DNA from: Verrucomicrobia bacterium UBA1727
GTDB taxonomy: Bacteria > Verrucomicrobiota > Kiritimatiellia > RFP12 > UBA1067
Assembly: GCA_002315875.1 (NCBI GenBank)
Contig: DCIL01000081.1
Span: forward strand, 1 to 21,908
DNA: 21,908 nucleotides
Direction of reading: 5' to 3'
Made by a program: the position numbers and the translations under genes. Below the pieces are notes generated by a model, which saw only the letters and a program-made list of their open reading frames with translations, had not been told where the DNA came from and did no database searches. Position 1 is the first letter of the stretch. The number at the start of each line of letters is the position of its first letter. Positions 14,725 through 21,908 of the stretch are shown here, one piece after another.

Positions 14725-16260
14725 ATGAAAACGCAGAACTCAATTGTGGTCATGCTTTCGTTTGTCGCCGTCCTATCCGCGGCAAACGGTCTTGGAGACA
14801 TGAAGCCCCTTCTCGATGATTCACACGACCGCGTGCAGACGACGCTTGATCCGCAGATGGACCGCATCGGCACGCTGACGCCGCGGTCGGCGAAGGCGGT
14901 GGGGCGCTCGCATCTGGCGATCGGCTGCGAAATGCTGCCGCGGGAATACGGAGATTTCGACAAGTTCAAGGAATACCTGCCGCCGCTCGGCATCTCGCGA
15001 GTGCGCCTGCATGCGGGTTGGGCGAAACTCGAACCGAAACCGGGTGTGTGGGATTGGGACTGGCTCGACCGTCAGGTGAAGTGGCTCGTCGAACACGAAC
15101 TCGAGCCCTTGCTCGAAACGAGCTATGGCAATCCCGCCTATCCCGGTGCCGGCGGTGCCTCGCTTTCGGACGGCATACCGCGCGGAGACAAGGCGCTCGC
15201 CGCGTGGGACAACTACGTCGATAAGCTCGCCAGCCGCTACTCGTTCGTAAAGGACTGGGCCTGCTGGAACGAACCGAACAACGACACCAAGCTCAATCCG
15301 CCCGAAATGCTCGCGGATAACAACATCCGCACCGCTCGCATCATCAAGAGACACATTCCCGACGCGCGCATCGGTATGCTCACCCTCAGCTGGTGCGACA
15401 TGGCCTACACCAAGACGTGCTTCAAGGTGTTCAAGGAACAGAAGGCGCTGGACCTCTTCCACTGGGCGATCATGCACGACTATTCGCCGAATCCCGACGT
15501 GTATTACACTGGTCTCGCCGTGCCGTGGGCCAAGTACGTGCAGAAGGAAGCGCCGCATCTCAAGATCTGGAACGGCGAATCGGGCGCAACGAGCGATCCG
15601 CATTTCTCTGCGCCGATTTCGTCCCTGAAATGGAACACCGAGCTCACCCAGGCGAAGTGGGACGCAAGACGTCTCGTCGCTGACCTCGGCCACGGTTTCG
15701 ACTCCCTCGTCTTTACGATTTACGATCCGTGCTACGCCGACCCCAAGCGCTACTGCAACCATGTGCCGGACTACTGGGTGCGGACGAAGAAAGACCGCTT
15801 CATGAAACGCATGGGACTTCTCAAATGCAATGATCGTTACGAGGTCGTGAAGGTCAAACCCGCCTACTACACCGTACAGAACGTCGCCACGCTTTTCGAT
15901 GCGACGATCGAGCCGGACAAGTTTCAGGCAAAGCCCGTGCAGTGCGAACGCGCGCCGAATCTCGTCATCTACACCTTCCGCCAGAAGCATACGAAGATTC
16001 CGCTCATCGCGCTCTGGGACTCCTCCGATCATCCGTCCAACGATAACACGCTCCGTCACGTGTCCCTTGAAATCCGCAATGCGCAGATCAAGGATCCGGT
16101 CTGGATCGATCTCGTCACGGGCGCCATCTACCGCGTGCCGGACAGAATGGCGCTCTCCAAGGAGCGCAAGAATCAGATTTACGAAAACCTGCCGTACTAC
16201 GATGCGCCCGCAGTGCTGACCGAGCGCTCGTTGGTCATCCCATTGAACACCAACCATTGA
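14725..16260 (+). CDS. Secreted clan-A-type glycoside hydrolase (GH39/GH5-like TIM barrel)
   Basis: The protein has 511 aa. A Sec signal (about 1-22) is followed by a TIM barrel (about 60-390). The barrel shows RLHAGWAKLEPKPGVWDWDWLD on strand 2, WACWNEPNN with Glu183 as the probable acid/base, and IWNGESGATSD with Glu285 as the probable nucleophile. The N-E and strand-7 E arrangement is that of retaining clan A enzymes. A C-terminal beta region (about 400-500) is probably a small sandwich. The substrate is not deducible; xylosidase- or glucanase-like activities are possible. It heads a two-gene unit with the TerB-like gene 22 bp downstream. It uses a near-leaderless promoter and its stop codon lies inside a copy of the ACCATTGACCAC repeat. 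Confidence 0.82.
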   Translation: MKTQNSIVVMLSFVAVLSAANGLGDMKPLLDDSHDRVQTTLDPQMDRIGTLTPRSAKAVGRSHLAIGCEMLPREYGDFDKFKEYLPPLGISRVRLHAGWAKLEPKPGVWDWDWLDRQVKWLVEHELEPLLETSYGNPAYPGAGGASLSDGIPRGDKALAAWDNYVDKLASRYSFVKDWACWNEPNNDTKLNPPEMLADNNIRTARIIKRHIPDARIGMLTLSWCDMAYTKTCFKVFKEQKALDLFHWAIMHDYSPNPDVYYTGLAVPWAKYVQKEAPHLKIWNGESGATSDPHFSAPISSLKWNTELTQAKWDARRLVADLGHGFDSLVFTIYDPCYADPKRYCNHVPDYWVRTKKDRFMKRMGLLKCNDRYEVVKVKPAYYTVQNVATLFDATIEPDKFQAKPVQCERAPNLVIYTFRQKHTKIPLIALWDSSDHPSNDNTLRHVSLEIRNAQIKDPVWIDLVTGAIYRVPDRMALSKERKNQIYENLPYYDAPAVLTERSLVIPLNTNH

Positions 16261-16269
16261 CCACCAAAC

Positions 16270-16275
16270 AAGGAA
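16270..16275 (+). promoter_or_regulatory. Shine-Dalgarno site of the TerB-like gene
   Basis: AAGGAA lies 7 nt before the ATG at 16283, within the 22-bp gap after the glycosidase stop codon. It supports this start and is consistent with SD use inside operons. Confidence 0.6.
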
Positions 16276-16282
16276 CTAACGT

Positions 16283-16999
16283 ATGGAAAAGAAGAATGAC
16301 ATTCTGAAGCCGACAGCCAAGGCCTTCACCAATGCCGAGCTCGGCGGCAAGAAGAGCGATAAAGAGCTGGCTACCCTCGACCGCGGCATCCTGGAAGTCG
16401 CGCTGATGATCGCCGGACTGGACGGTACGATCTTTCCCGAAGAGTACGATGCTTTCGCGGCAATGGCGAAGAAGTGCCGCGGTGCGACGGCCGCGAATAC
16501 GAAGGCTGTATACGATTCCGCGACCGCGAAGGCCGGACAAATCGTGGCGATGGCGCGTTCGGGTCTCTATTCCGAAGCCGCGCGCCTCGCGACCTTCGTC
16601 AAGCTCGCGCACGATGCGCTGCCGAACGGCTTTGCCTGCGGATCGCTCGCGGACCTGCGCCGTGCCTTTGCGCTGTGGATCGCGATGGGGGTTTCGGATG
16701 GAGCATTCTCCGCCTTCGAGCGCCGCTGCGTGAATATGCTGGTGCGCCGATTCGCCCTGGCGCGTGCTGCCAAGACCAAGCGCTTCGCTCCAATCCTCGA
16801 GTCGGACTTCCTGATGAAGGCCGTGAAGATCTTTTCCGAAATGGAAGACGCCAAGAAGCGCAAAAACGCCGAGCAGTCGCTGACCGAACTCATCGCGTTC
16901 GTCCCGGTAAAGACGAAGAGCGGACTCGTTCCTCATCCGAGCGCGGCACTCAAACTGGCCGCTCCCCTTCCCGGCCCCACCGTCCCCGGCTGGAAATAA
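16283..16999 (+). CDS. Small helical protein, TerB-like, function unknown
   Basis: The protein has 238 aa, no signal peptide and no membrane segment, and is rich in Ala, Lys and Arg. Two helical stretches with TerB-like character are visible: ALMIAGLDGTIFPEEYDAFA (about 40-59) and LWIAMGVSDGAFSAFERRCV (about 132-151). Each has a hydrophobic helix followed by DG.[FI]...E, as in TerB/DjlA-type domains where acidic residues may bind metal. Whether these are two half-domains or one degenerate pair is unclear. The tail is Pro/Ala-rich. It follows the 511-aa glycosidase by 22 bp and is probably co-transcribed, but a cytosolic TerB-like protein has no obvious role with a secreted glycosidase. A function should not be assumed from this match. 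Confidence 0.7.
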   Translation: MEKKNDILKPTAKAFTNAELGGKKSDKELATLDRGILEVALMIAGLDGTIFPEEYDAFAAMAKKCRGATAANTKAVYDSATAKAGQIVAMARSGLYSEAARLATFVKLAHDALPNGFACGSLADLRRAFALWIAMGVSDGAFSAFERRCVNMLVRRFALARAAKTKRFAPILESDFLMKAVKIFSEMEDAKKRKNAEQSLTELIAFVPVKTKSGLVPHPSAALKLAAPLPGPTVPGWK

Positions 17000-17021
17000 C
17001 TCCTTGGGAGCTATTTCTTTT
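16993..17021 (+). terminator. Hairpin terminator shared by two convergent genes
   Basis: GAAATA-a-CTCC-TTG-GGAG-c-TATTTC (16993-17017) forms a 10-bp stem with one A/C mismatch and a 3-nt loop, followed on the plus strand by TTTT. It embeds the TAA of the rightward gene (16997-16999) and the TAG of the leftward gene (17011-17013). On the minus strand no T run follows, so it is a better terminator for the rightward unit. Confidence 0.6.
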
Positions 17022-19332
17022 CTCGCTCTATTTGTTCAGCGATGGAATCGCGCCAGCGGTAGTAAACCTCGGGATCGTCCGTGAACTGATCGATGGCGCG
17101 GCAGATCTCGTCCGGCACCTCGCAGCGCCTGCCGGTCACGCGCTCGTACTCCTTCGCGTAGGCATAGTCCTCGAGTCCATCACGGAAGGCCTCGAAGCGG
17201 ACTGTCGTGAGCGGCGTGCCGTCGGGACCGCAGCAAAGCAGATTGCCATCGCCGTGAATCGTCGCGTAGCTGATCGGATTCCATTCGGTGAAGACATTAT
17301 CTCCGGAAATGCAGCGCGGTGAATTCCAAATGGAGATCTGATAGTAGAGGAATCCGTCGGGACGAAACTTCACCGTCTGCGCACCCATCAGCTGACGGAA
17401 CGAGATGAGCTGATCTTCGATGAACGGATTGCCGAGCGGAGCACGCTGATTGCAGGCGATGTACCACCAGACCTCCTTGCCGATTGCGCGTCCGGCCGGA
17501 ATCTTATCAATCACCGCGGCATAACGATCCGTAGTCGGAGTGTATGCATCGAAATTACAACTGTTGGTAGCGGTACCGAAACTCTCATCGTAGGTGGTCG
17601 TAAGAAGCTTCAAGCCCGGGAACTCGCGACGGAAGGCGTCCAGAACAGGATTCACCCGTTTATAAAACCAGGCCGGACACTCATCGCATCCGTAGATGTA
17701 GGCGTGCTTCTCGAGACCCAACTTCTTCGCGGTTTCATAGACCGGCTTGAGGCGGCGAACTTCACGGACGATGTTGCTCGCAACCTGCGCTTCGGTCGGC
17801 TCCTTAGATCCAAGCACCGGCACCCAGAAATCGAGATTGAACTGTCCGAGACGTCCCTCCGCCTTGAGTCGCTTGAGTTCCTTCCACCAGAGATTGGGCT
17901 TGCCGTAGAGATGATCGGGAGTAAGGTAATGGTCGGCAAGAAAGTCCGCCCATTGAGTGAGGTGCTTCTTCCACAGGTTCATCGGACAGAGTGGATCCGC
18001 CCGCATTTTCTCGTACATCTCGTAGTCCGCCCCGCGCGCCTGCGGAGGCATCACTTCGGGCGCGAAGGAAACGGCGAGCGGCAAGGGACTTCTCACCGGA
18101 ACTTCAAAATCATAAACTCGCACGTCGATCGGGAACTTCTTATCGAACCCCTCGCCCTTCACTGTGAGCGTTCCCGAATAAATGCCTTTCTTCTGATCGC
18201 GCGGAGCGCGGCAGTTCACCCAGAAGCTCTGCGCTACGCCGCGCTTGATGTCCGTTCGATCGAGATAAGTCATGATCGGCTCGGGATACCAGCCAACCGT
18301 GACCGGCTTCTTCGAGCGATAGTAGCCGCCGGGAAGATTTGTCGCGATATTAAAGCCCTGAGAGTAGGGGCCGGGATGCTTGGTCTGAACGTACCCGACC
18401 GGATGCGCGGTCATCGCGCTCGCAGGAAGGACTGTTCCGTCCGCCGCACGGAGTTCGCCGACCTCAACCGAAACTCCTTTGAGATTGCGGTCACCGTCCG
18501 GCAGCACTACGACCTGCACCGCCTCGTTTTCGCCGCGCGCGAGCTTGATAGAAAAGCGATCGGCGCCCTTCACCCTGAACTCGCCCTTGGGCAAGATCTT
18601 CTCAGCGGGCGTGGCCTTGCCGATCCAGCACGGATCGCCGGACTGTCCCAATTCGCGGCAACTCTTCACGAGCGCATCGCGACTCGCTTTGAGCGCGGCA
18701 GTACGCTTCGCCTTCGCGCGAGTGCGGGCAGGGTTGGCTTTTTCCTTCAGATATTCAGCGCACGGTTCCGGAAGTTCCTCACCCGGTTTAAGGAGATACA
18801 TTCCACTCAGCTCTACGTCCGCAACGAAGGGCGTGGAGAAATTGAAGTGGACGCGGGCGATGTGCTTGACGTCAACCGGACGCCCCTTCTGTCCGCGCTG
18901 TCCCTTCTTCCAGTTGAGCGGAATCACCCACCTCTGATAATCGTCGGTCGCGAGCAACAGCGGCGGATACGGCATGCCGGCGCCAACGTGTCCTTTGGCA
19001 TCGGACACGAAACCCATGAAGAAATCGCCTCCGCTACCTAAGCTGAGAACATCAACGACGAGACGATCGTAACCGGTCCAATCGGTGATTTTCGGAGTGA
19101 AGGTCACGGACGGCCACTGGGGAAGTCCGCCGCGCCAGGGCTGGGTGATCTTGAAGTGATAGGCATAGCGTCCGTGCGCCCCCCAGGCATCCACGACCTC
19201 GCCGATCGCGGACTCTGACTTGAGATGCGGCATGCGCGCCCTCGATTCGGTGCTTGCGAAGTCCACGGCGATATCCGCGGCGTCAACTCCGAATACCACA
19301 ATCGCGGAGACGATGGACAATCCGAATTTCAT
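17011..19332 (-). CDS. Secreted GH123/DUF4091-type glycoside hydrolase
   Basis: The protein has 773 aa from the ATG at 19332, chosen because it starts a Sec signal (cleavage near residue 18, after VDA) and is preceded at 7 nt by AGGAG. An N-terminal beta module (about 20-185) and a charged helical linker (about 186-235) are followed by a GH123-like N-terminal sandwich (about 250-415) and a DUF4091/GH123 TIM barrel (about 420-760). The barrel shows YGCDECPAW, with Asp550-Glu551 as the likely D-E catalytic pair, and later LDA.RREFPGLKLLTT, GKEVWWYIACNQRAPLGN and EAFRDGLEDYAYAKEYE. GH123 enzymes are beta-N-acetylgalactosaminidases using substrate-assisted catalysis; family membership supports an amino-sugar substrate but does not prove it. 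It is the last gene of the symporter-pyk unit. Confidence 0.82.
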   Translation of the reverse strand: MKFGLSIVSAIVVFGVDAADIAVDFASTESRARMPHLKSESAIGEVVDAWGAHGRYAYHFKITQPWRGGLPQWPSVTFTPKITDWTGYDRLVVDVLSLGSGGDFFMGFVSDAKGHVGAGMPYPPLLLATDDYQRWVIPLNWKKGQRGQKGRPVDVKHIARVHFNFSTPFVADVELSGMYLLKPGEELPEPCAEYLKEKANPARTRAKAKRTAALKASRDALVKSCRELGQSGDPCWIGKATPAEKILPKGEFRVKGADRFSIKLARGENEAVQVVVLPDGDRNLKGVSVEVGELRAADGTVLPASAMTAHPVGYVQTKHPGPYSQGFNIATNLPGGYYRSKKPVTVGWYPEPIMTYLDRTDIKRGVAQSFWVNCRAPRDQKKGIYSGTLTVKGEGFDKKFPIDVRVYDFEVPVRSPLPLAVSFAPEVMPPQARGADYEMYEKMRADPLCPMNLWKKHLTQWADFLADHYLTPDHLYGKPNLWWKELKRLKAEGRLGQFNLDFWVPVLGSKEPTEAQVASNIVREVRRLKPVYETAKKLGLEKHAYIYGCDECPAWFYKRVNPVLDAFRREFPGLKLLTTTYDESFGTATNSCNFDAYTPTTDRYAAVIDKIPAGRAIGKEVWWYIACNQRAPLGNPFIEDQLISFRQLMGAQTVKFRPDGFLYYQISIWNSPRCISGDNVFTEWNPISYATIHGDGNLLCCGPDGTPLTTVRFEAFRDGLEDYAYAKEYERVTGRRCEVPDEICRAIDQFTDDPEVYYRWRDSIAEQIEREKK

Positions 19333-19339
19333 GAGTCTG

Positions 19340-19344
19340 CTCCT
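19340..19344 (-). promoter_or_regulatory. Ribosome binding site of the GH123-type gene
   Basis: AGGAG on the minus strand is 7 nt from the ATG and overlaps the TAG stop codon of pyruvate kinase (19343-19345). Ribosomes ending on pyk would therefore be delivered to the glycosidase start, which supports translational coupling. Confidence 0.7.
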
Positions 19345-20749
19345 ATCGGCGGAAATCTTCGAGGTCCGCAAGGCGAGTGAGGCAGCAGAGGTTGTTGCGC
19401 GCCACCACAGGGGAATGCTTGCCGAGGAGCATCACCAGATCATCGTCCTGCAAATACGGACGTACGACACTGATCGCACCGGACGCCTGTCTGATCGGAT
19501 CGTCGCTGAACTCGGCGAGAGCGGGAAAAACTCCATAACTCAGCGAAAGCTGACGCATCACGAATTCATTCGGAGTCGAGGCGACGATCGGCACGCGCTT
19601 TCTGGTGGCGGAACAAAGTCGCGCCGAGGTTCCGGTGAGAGTGGCACAGACGATGGACTTGATCGGCAGATAATCGCAGGAACCGACTGCGGCATTGATG
19701 ATGTACGAGGTGTCGCGCCGCGATTCGGGAACCTTCTCGAGCTTCATCCTGTAACCATTCTCCGCGTTCTCCGCCTGCATCACGATCCTGCTCATCATCT
19801 CCACGGCCTCGCGCGGAAAACGTCCGTGCGCCGTCTCGCCGCTGAGCATCACCGCATCCGTTCCGTCATAGACCGCGTTTGCGACATCGCTCACCTCCGC
19901 CCGGGTCGGCACCGGCGAAGCCTCCATGCTCTGCAGCATCTGCGTGGCGGTGATGACGGGTTTCGCCTTCTCCATGCACTTGCGGATCATCATCTTCTGG
20001 ATGGCAGGCAGTTCCTCGAGCGGAATCTCGATGCCGAGGTCGCCGCGGGCGACCATGATGCCGTCCGACGCTTCGAGAATCTCGTCGAGATTGTCCACAC
20101 CCTCGCGGTTCTCGATCTTAGAGATGATGGCAATGTCCTTACCCTTCTCGCCCAGTTCCTTTCGCACTGCCACGACGTCGGCGGCGTTGCGAACGAACGA
20201 ATGGGCGATGAAATCGATACCGAGACGGACCGCCTCTGCGATGAAGGCACGATCCTTGTCCGTCAGCGTCGGCGCCTTGAGCGAGACGTTCGGCACGTTG
20301 ATTGACTTGCGGTCGCGGATTACACTGTCGAACCGCGCCTCGACCACGAGCGAAGTCCCTTCCTTGGCGATGACGTCAAAAGCCGCGGCGCCATCGTCGC
20401 AGACGATCCGACTGCCGACCGGCACCTCGTCCGCAAACGTGGCATAATTGACGGTAACCGCACGCGGCGCCGGCACGCCCGAAAGCAGAATCCTCTCACC
20501 CTTCTTCACCTCAATCGGCCGCTCGACTCCGCAAGTGCGGGTGTTCGGACCCTTGGTGTCGACCATGATGGCGAGGTACGGAGAGACGGAGCGCACGATC
20601 CGAACGCACTTCTCGAACTCATCCGTGGACATGTGCGCGGTGTTGAAACGGACGACGTTCATTCCCCGTTCATATAGATCGCGAATGAGTTCCTCGGTGC
20701 ATCCGCAGCCGGCAACCGTCGCGACGATCTTGGTGTACTTCATCTTCAT
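19343..20749 (-). CDS. pyk: Pyruvate kinase
   Basis: The 468-aa length matches standard bacterial pyruvate kinase (about 470). The enzyme converts phosphoenolpyruvate and ADP to pyruvate and ATP in the cytosol. Signatures are TKIVAT, MNVVRFN (Arg34, Asn36), DTKGP (64-68), SKIENREGVDN (Lys211, Glu213), DGIMVARGDLG (Asp237), VITATQMLQSM, PTRAEVSDVANAVYDGTDAVMLSGE, and a C-terminal domain. The N-terminus is unusual: ATVAGCGC replaces the common ATIGPAS, TAH replaces FSH, and KGPNTRT replaces KGPEIRT. The TAH form resembles Bacteroidetes-type enzymes from memory. The ATG at 20749 has AAGGA 6 nt upstream and overlaps the symporter stop as ATGA. A glycolytic enzyme between a transporter and a secreted glycosidase suggests a sugar-use operon. 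Confidence 0.95.
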   Translation of the reverse strand: MKMKYTKIVATVAGCGCTEELIRDLYERGMNVVRFNTAHMSTDEFEKCVRIVRSVSPYLAIMVDTKGPNTRTCGVERPIEVKKGERILLSGVPAPRAVTVNYATFADEVPVGSRIVCDDGAAAFDVIAKEGTSLVVEARFDSVIRDRKSINVPNVSLKAPTLTDKDRAFIAEAVRLGIDFIAHSFVRNAADVVAVRKELGEKGKDIAIISKIENREGVDNLDEILEASDGIMVARGDLGIEIPLEELPAIQKMMIRKCMEKAKPVITATQMLQSMEASPVPTRAEVSDVANAVYDGTDAVMLSGETAHGRFPREAVEMMSRIVMQAENAENGYRMKLEKVPESRRDTSYIINAAVGSCDYLPIKSIVCATLTGTSARLCSATRKRVPIVASTPNEFVMRQLSLSYGVFPALAEFSDDPIRQASGAISVVRPYLQDDDLVMLLGKHSPVVARNNLCCLTRLADLEDFRR

Positions 20750-21908
20750 AGGTTTTCCTTCGAAATGCGGTTCATGAAATCATCTACGCACGTCCTCTCC
20801 TCCGCACTGTCCGGAAGGATCAACGTTCCGACTACAAGAAAGACAACCGTAGCTGCGGACGTAATCGGAAAGATCCAGATCATCTCGCGGAGACAGGCAA
20901 GTTCAGGTTTCGATCCGATGATGAAGACGGCCAACCCGACGGCTATGCCACCGACAAGGCCGGCCAGTCCCGAACGCTTTGAGAACTTGCGGACGAATAT
21001 GCCTGCGAGCATCGGAATCGCGATCGGCGGCAGGAAGACGCCGAAGACCTTGTTAGAAAGGTTAAACAGATCGTCCGCCCCCTGCGCATACTGCATGACG
21101 AAGGTAAGCGCTACCACGAGTCCGCCAACCACCACCGTCGCCGCGCGCGCGGCAAACATCGACTTCATCTTCAATGCATCGGTGATGACCGCGGCGGCGG
21201 CGTTGAAATTGCCGGCGAGGGACGACATCGTCGCCGAGAACATTGCCGCGATGACCATTCCGATCATCCCGACCGGCAGGACCTCGCGACAGAGAATCGC
21301 ATAGACGCCGTTCATCTCAGACTCAGGAATCCCCGGAAGGAAAATTCGCGCCGCCATCGCCGGAAAGAAGAATACCGGCGGCCCGACAAAGAGAAGTGCC
21401 GCGACAAGATACGCCATCTTCTTCGCATCCTTCTCGCTCTTGGTCGAGTAATACCGTTGAACGAGAGACCAATTGGTCGAAAGAGTGGAACCGACACAGC
21501 AGAAGAATACGAGCATGTAAAGCCATGTGTACTTGCCGGCCGTGAAGTCAAAGAATCCGCTCGGCACGCGGTCAAGGAAGACCCGGAAACCCTCGACCAA
21601 GGAAGCGCTTCCGCCGCCAAACTCGGCCAGCCGCTCGAGACACTGAAAAGGCAACGTGAACACCACCGCCAGAATCACCAGGAACTGTATGAAATCGCAG
21701 GTAAGCGTCGCCTTGAGTCCGCCGAGAAAGGTATAAAGGACGATGATGACGCCGGAAATGCAGATCGACCAGAAGAGCGGGAATCCCATTCCGACACCCA
21801 CGACCGTACCGATCGCAAGAAGCTTAAGGGCATTGTCCAGAAGCTGCATCGGAAGTCCGAGAATCGCAAGCGTCTTGCACATACCCGGCGTATAGCGCTC
21901 GGCGATGT
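20746..21908 (-). CDS. Sodium:solute symporter (SSS family), partial at the right edge
   Basis: At least 387 codons are visible. The frame stays open to the window end, adding IAERYTPG before the first internal Met, so the true start lies outside. The chain has many hydrophobic segments of about 20 residues and SSS-family features: RY.PGMCKTLAILG, TFLGGLKATLTCDFIQFLVIL (the TM5-6-like YT..GG...V..TD..Q pattern), NWSLVQRYYSTKSEKDAKK and AAMFSATMSSLAGNFNAAAAVIT, where SATMSSLAGNFN matches the Na+-coordinating TM8-type helix. These proteins import sugars, sialic acid, amino acids or carboxylates with Na+. The substrate cannot be read from sequence; downstream pyk and a glycosidase favour a sugar. 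The TGA at 20748-20746 overlaps the pyk ATG by the ATGA arrangement. Confidence 0.92.
   Translation of the reverse strand, partial: IAERYTPGMCKTLAILGLPMQLLDNALKLLAIGTVVGVGMGFPLFWSICISGVIIVLYTFLGGLKATLTCDFIQFLVILAVVFTLPFQCLERLAEFGGGSASLVEGFRVFLDRVPSGFFDFTAGKYTWLYMLVFFCCVGSTLSTNWSLVQRYYSTKSEKDAKKMAYLVAALLFVGPPVFFFPAMAARIFLPGIPESEMNGVYAILCREVLPVGMIGMVIAAMFSATMSSLAGNFNAAAAVITDALKMKSMFAARAATVVVGGLVVALTFVMQYAQGADDLFNLSNKVFGVFLPPIAIPMLAGIFVRKFSKRSGLAGLVGGIAVGLAVFIIGSKPELACLREMIWIFPITSAATVVFLVVGTLILPDSAEERTCVDDFMNRISKENL

Noticed and set aside
14821..16257. A 478-codon minus-strand frame opposite the 511-aa glycosidase
   Set aside because: It is a shadow frame. The plus-strand protein has a signal peptide, catalytic motifs and a promoter, while the antisense product has no recognisable feature.
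17704..19041. A 445-codon plus-strand frame opposite the GH123-type gene
   Set aside because: It is antisense to a protein with clear GH123/DUF4091 motifs, and no promoter or RBS is seen for it.
21880..21882. Taking the ATG at 21882 as the symporter start
   Set aside because: The same frame is open to the window edge and encodes IAERYTPG, which fits the RYGP-type loop of SSS transporters; the N-terminal helices lie outside the window.
1..21908. Insertion sequences, tRNA or rRNA genes, phage or CRISPR-Cas genes
   Set aside because: No transposase, integrase, tRNA-like cloverleaf or Cas protein was recognised, and coding density leaves gaps under 120 bp.

Overview
The window (about 22 kb, roughly 58-60% GC by eye) looks like a chromosomal piece of a Gram-negative, glycan-degrading bacterium of the PVC group. 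The Kiritimatiellota/Lentisphaerae side of Verrucomicrobiota fits best. This is inferred from gene style: a very large secreted protein with autotransporter-associated (PATR) repeats plus LamG-like modules, a secreted CotH kinase, several large secreted clan-A or GH123-like glycoside hydrolases, a Tat-exported phosphoesterase and a Na+/solute symporter. No marker gene long enough for firm taxonomy is present; only 27 codons of rpsP are visible at the left edge.

Layout, left to right. (1) 1-148, minus: the start of rpsP (ribosomal protein S16) with its own promoter and Shine-Dalgarno (SD) site. (2) 180-7391, minus: a two-gene unit, a 1389-aa PATR/LamG surface protein followed after 23 bp by a 984-aa secreted CotH-family kinase that starts at GTG. 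(3) 7388-10999, minus: a 1203-aa secreted multidomain clan-A-type glycosidase. (4) 11041-13176, plus: a divergently transcribed Orn/Lys/Arg decarboxylase of AdiA type. (5) 13148-14605, minus: a Tat-exported calcineurin-like phosphoesterase whose 3' end overlaps the decarboxylase by 29 bp. (6) 14725-16999, plus: a 511-aa secreted clan-A glycosidase, then a TerB-like helical protein. (7) 17011-21908, minus: an operon of Na+/solute symporter (partial), pyruvate kinase and a secreted GH123/DUF4091-type glycosidase. The first two are coupled by an ATGA overlap; the last two are separated by 10 bp.

Together the genes suggest extracellular attack on complex, possibly amino-sugar-containing glycans, sugar uptake by a sodium symporter and entry into lower glycolysis. 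The PATR/CotH pair looks like a surface protein with a dedicated modifying kinase. Every intergenic gap is under 120 bp, so there is no long empty stretch. The short gaps hold good sigma70-like promoters. Several lie so close to the start codon that the mRNA should be leaderless or nearly so; those genes lack an SD, whereas genes inside operons have one. The best candidates for something new are the PATR protein/CotH kinase pair, the near-leaderless TATAAT promoters (including a symmetric divergent one at 11008-11036), and the short tandem repeats built into the promoter region at 14606-14724.
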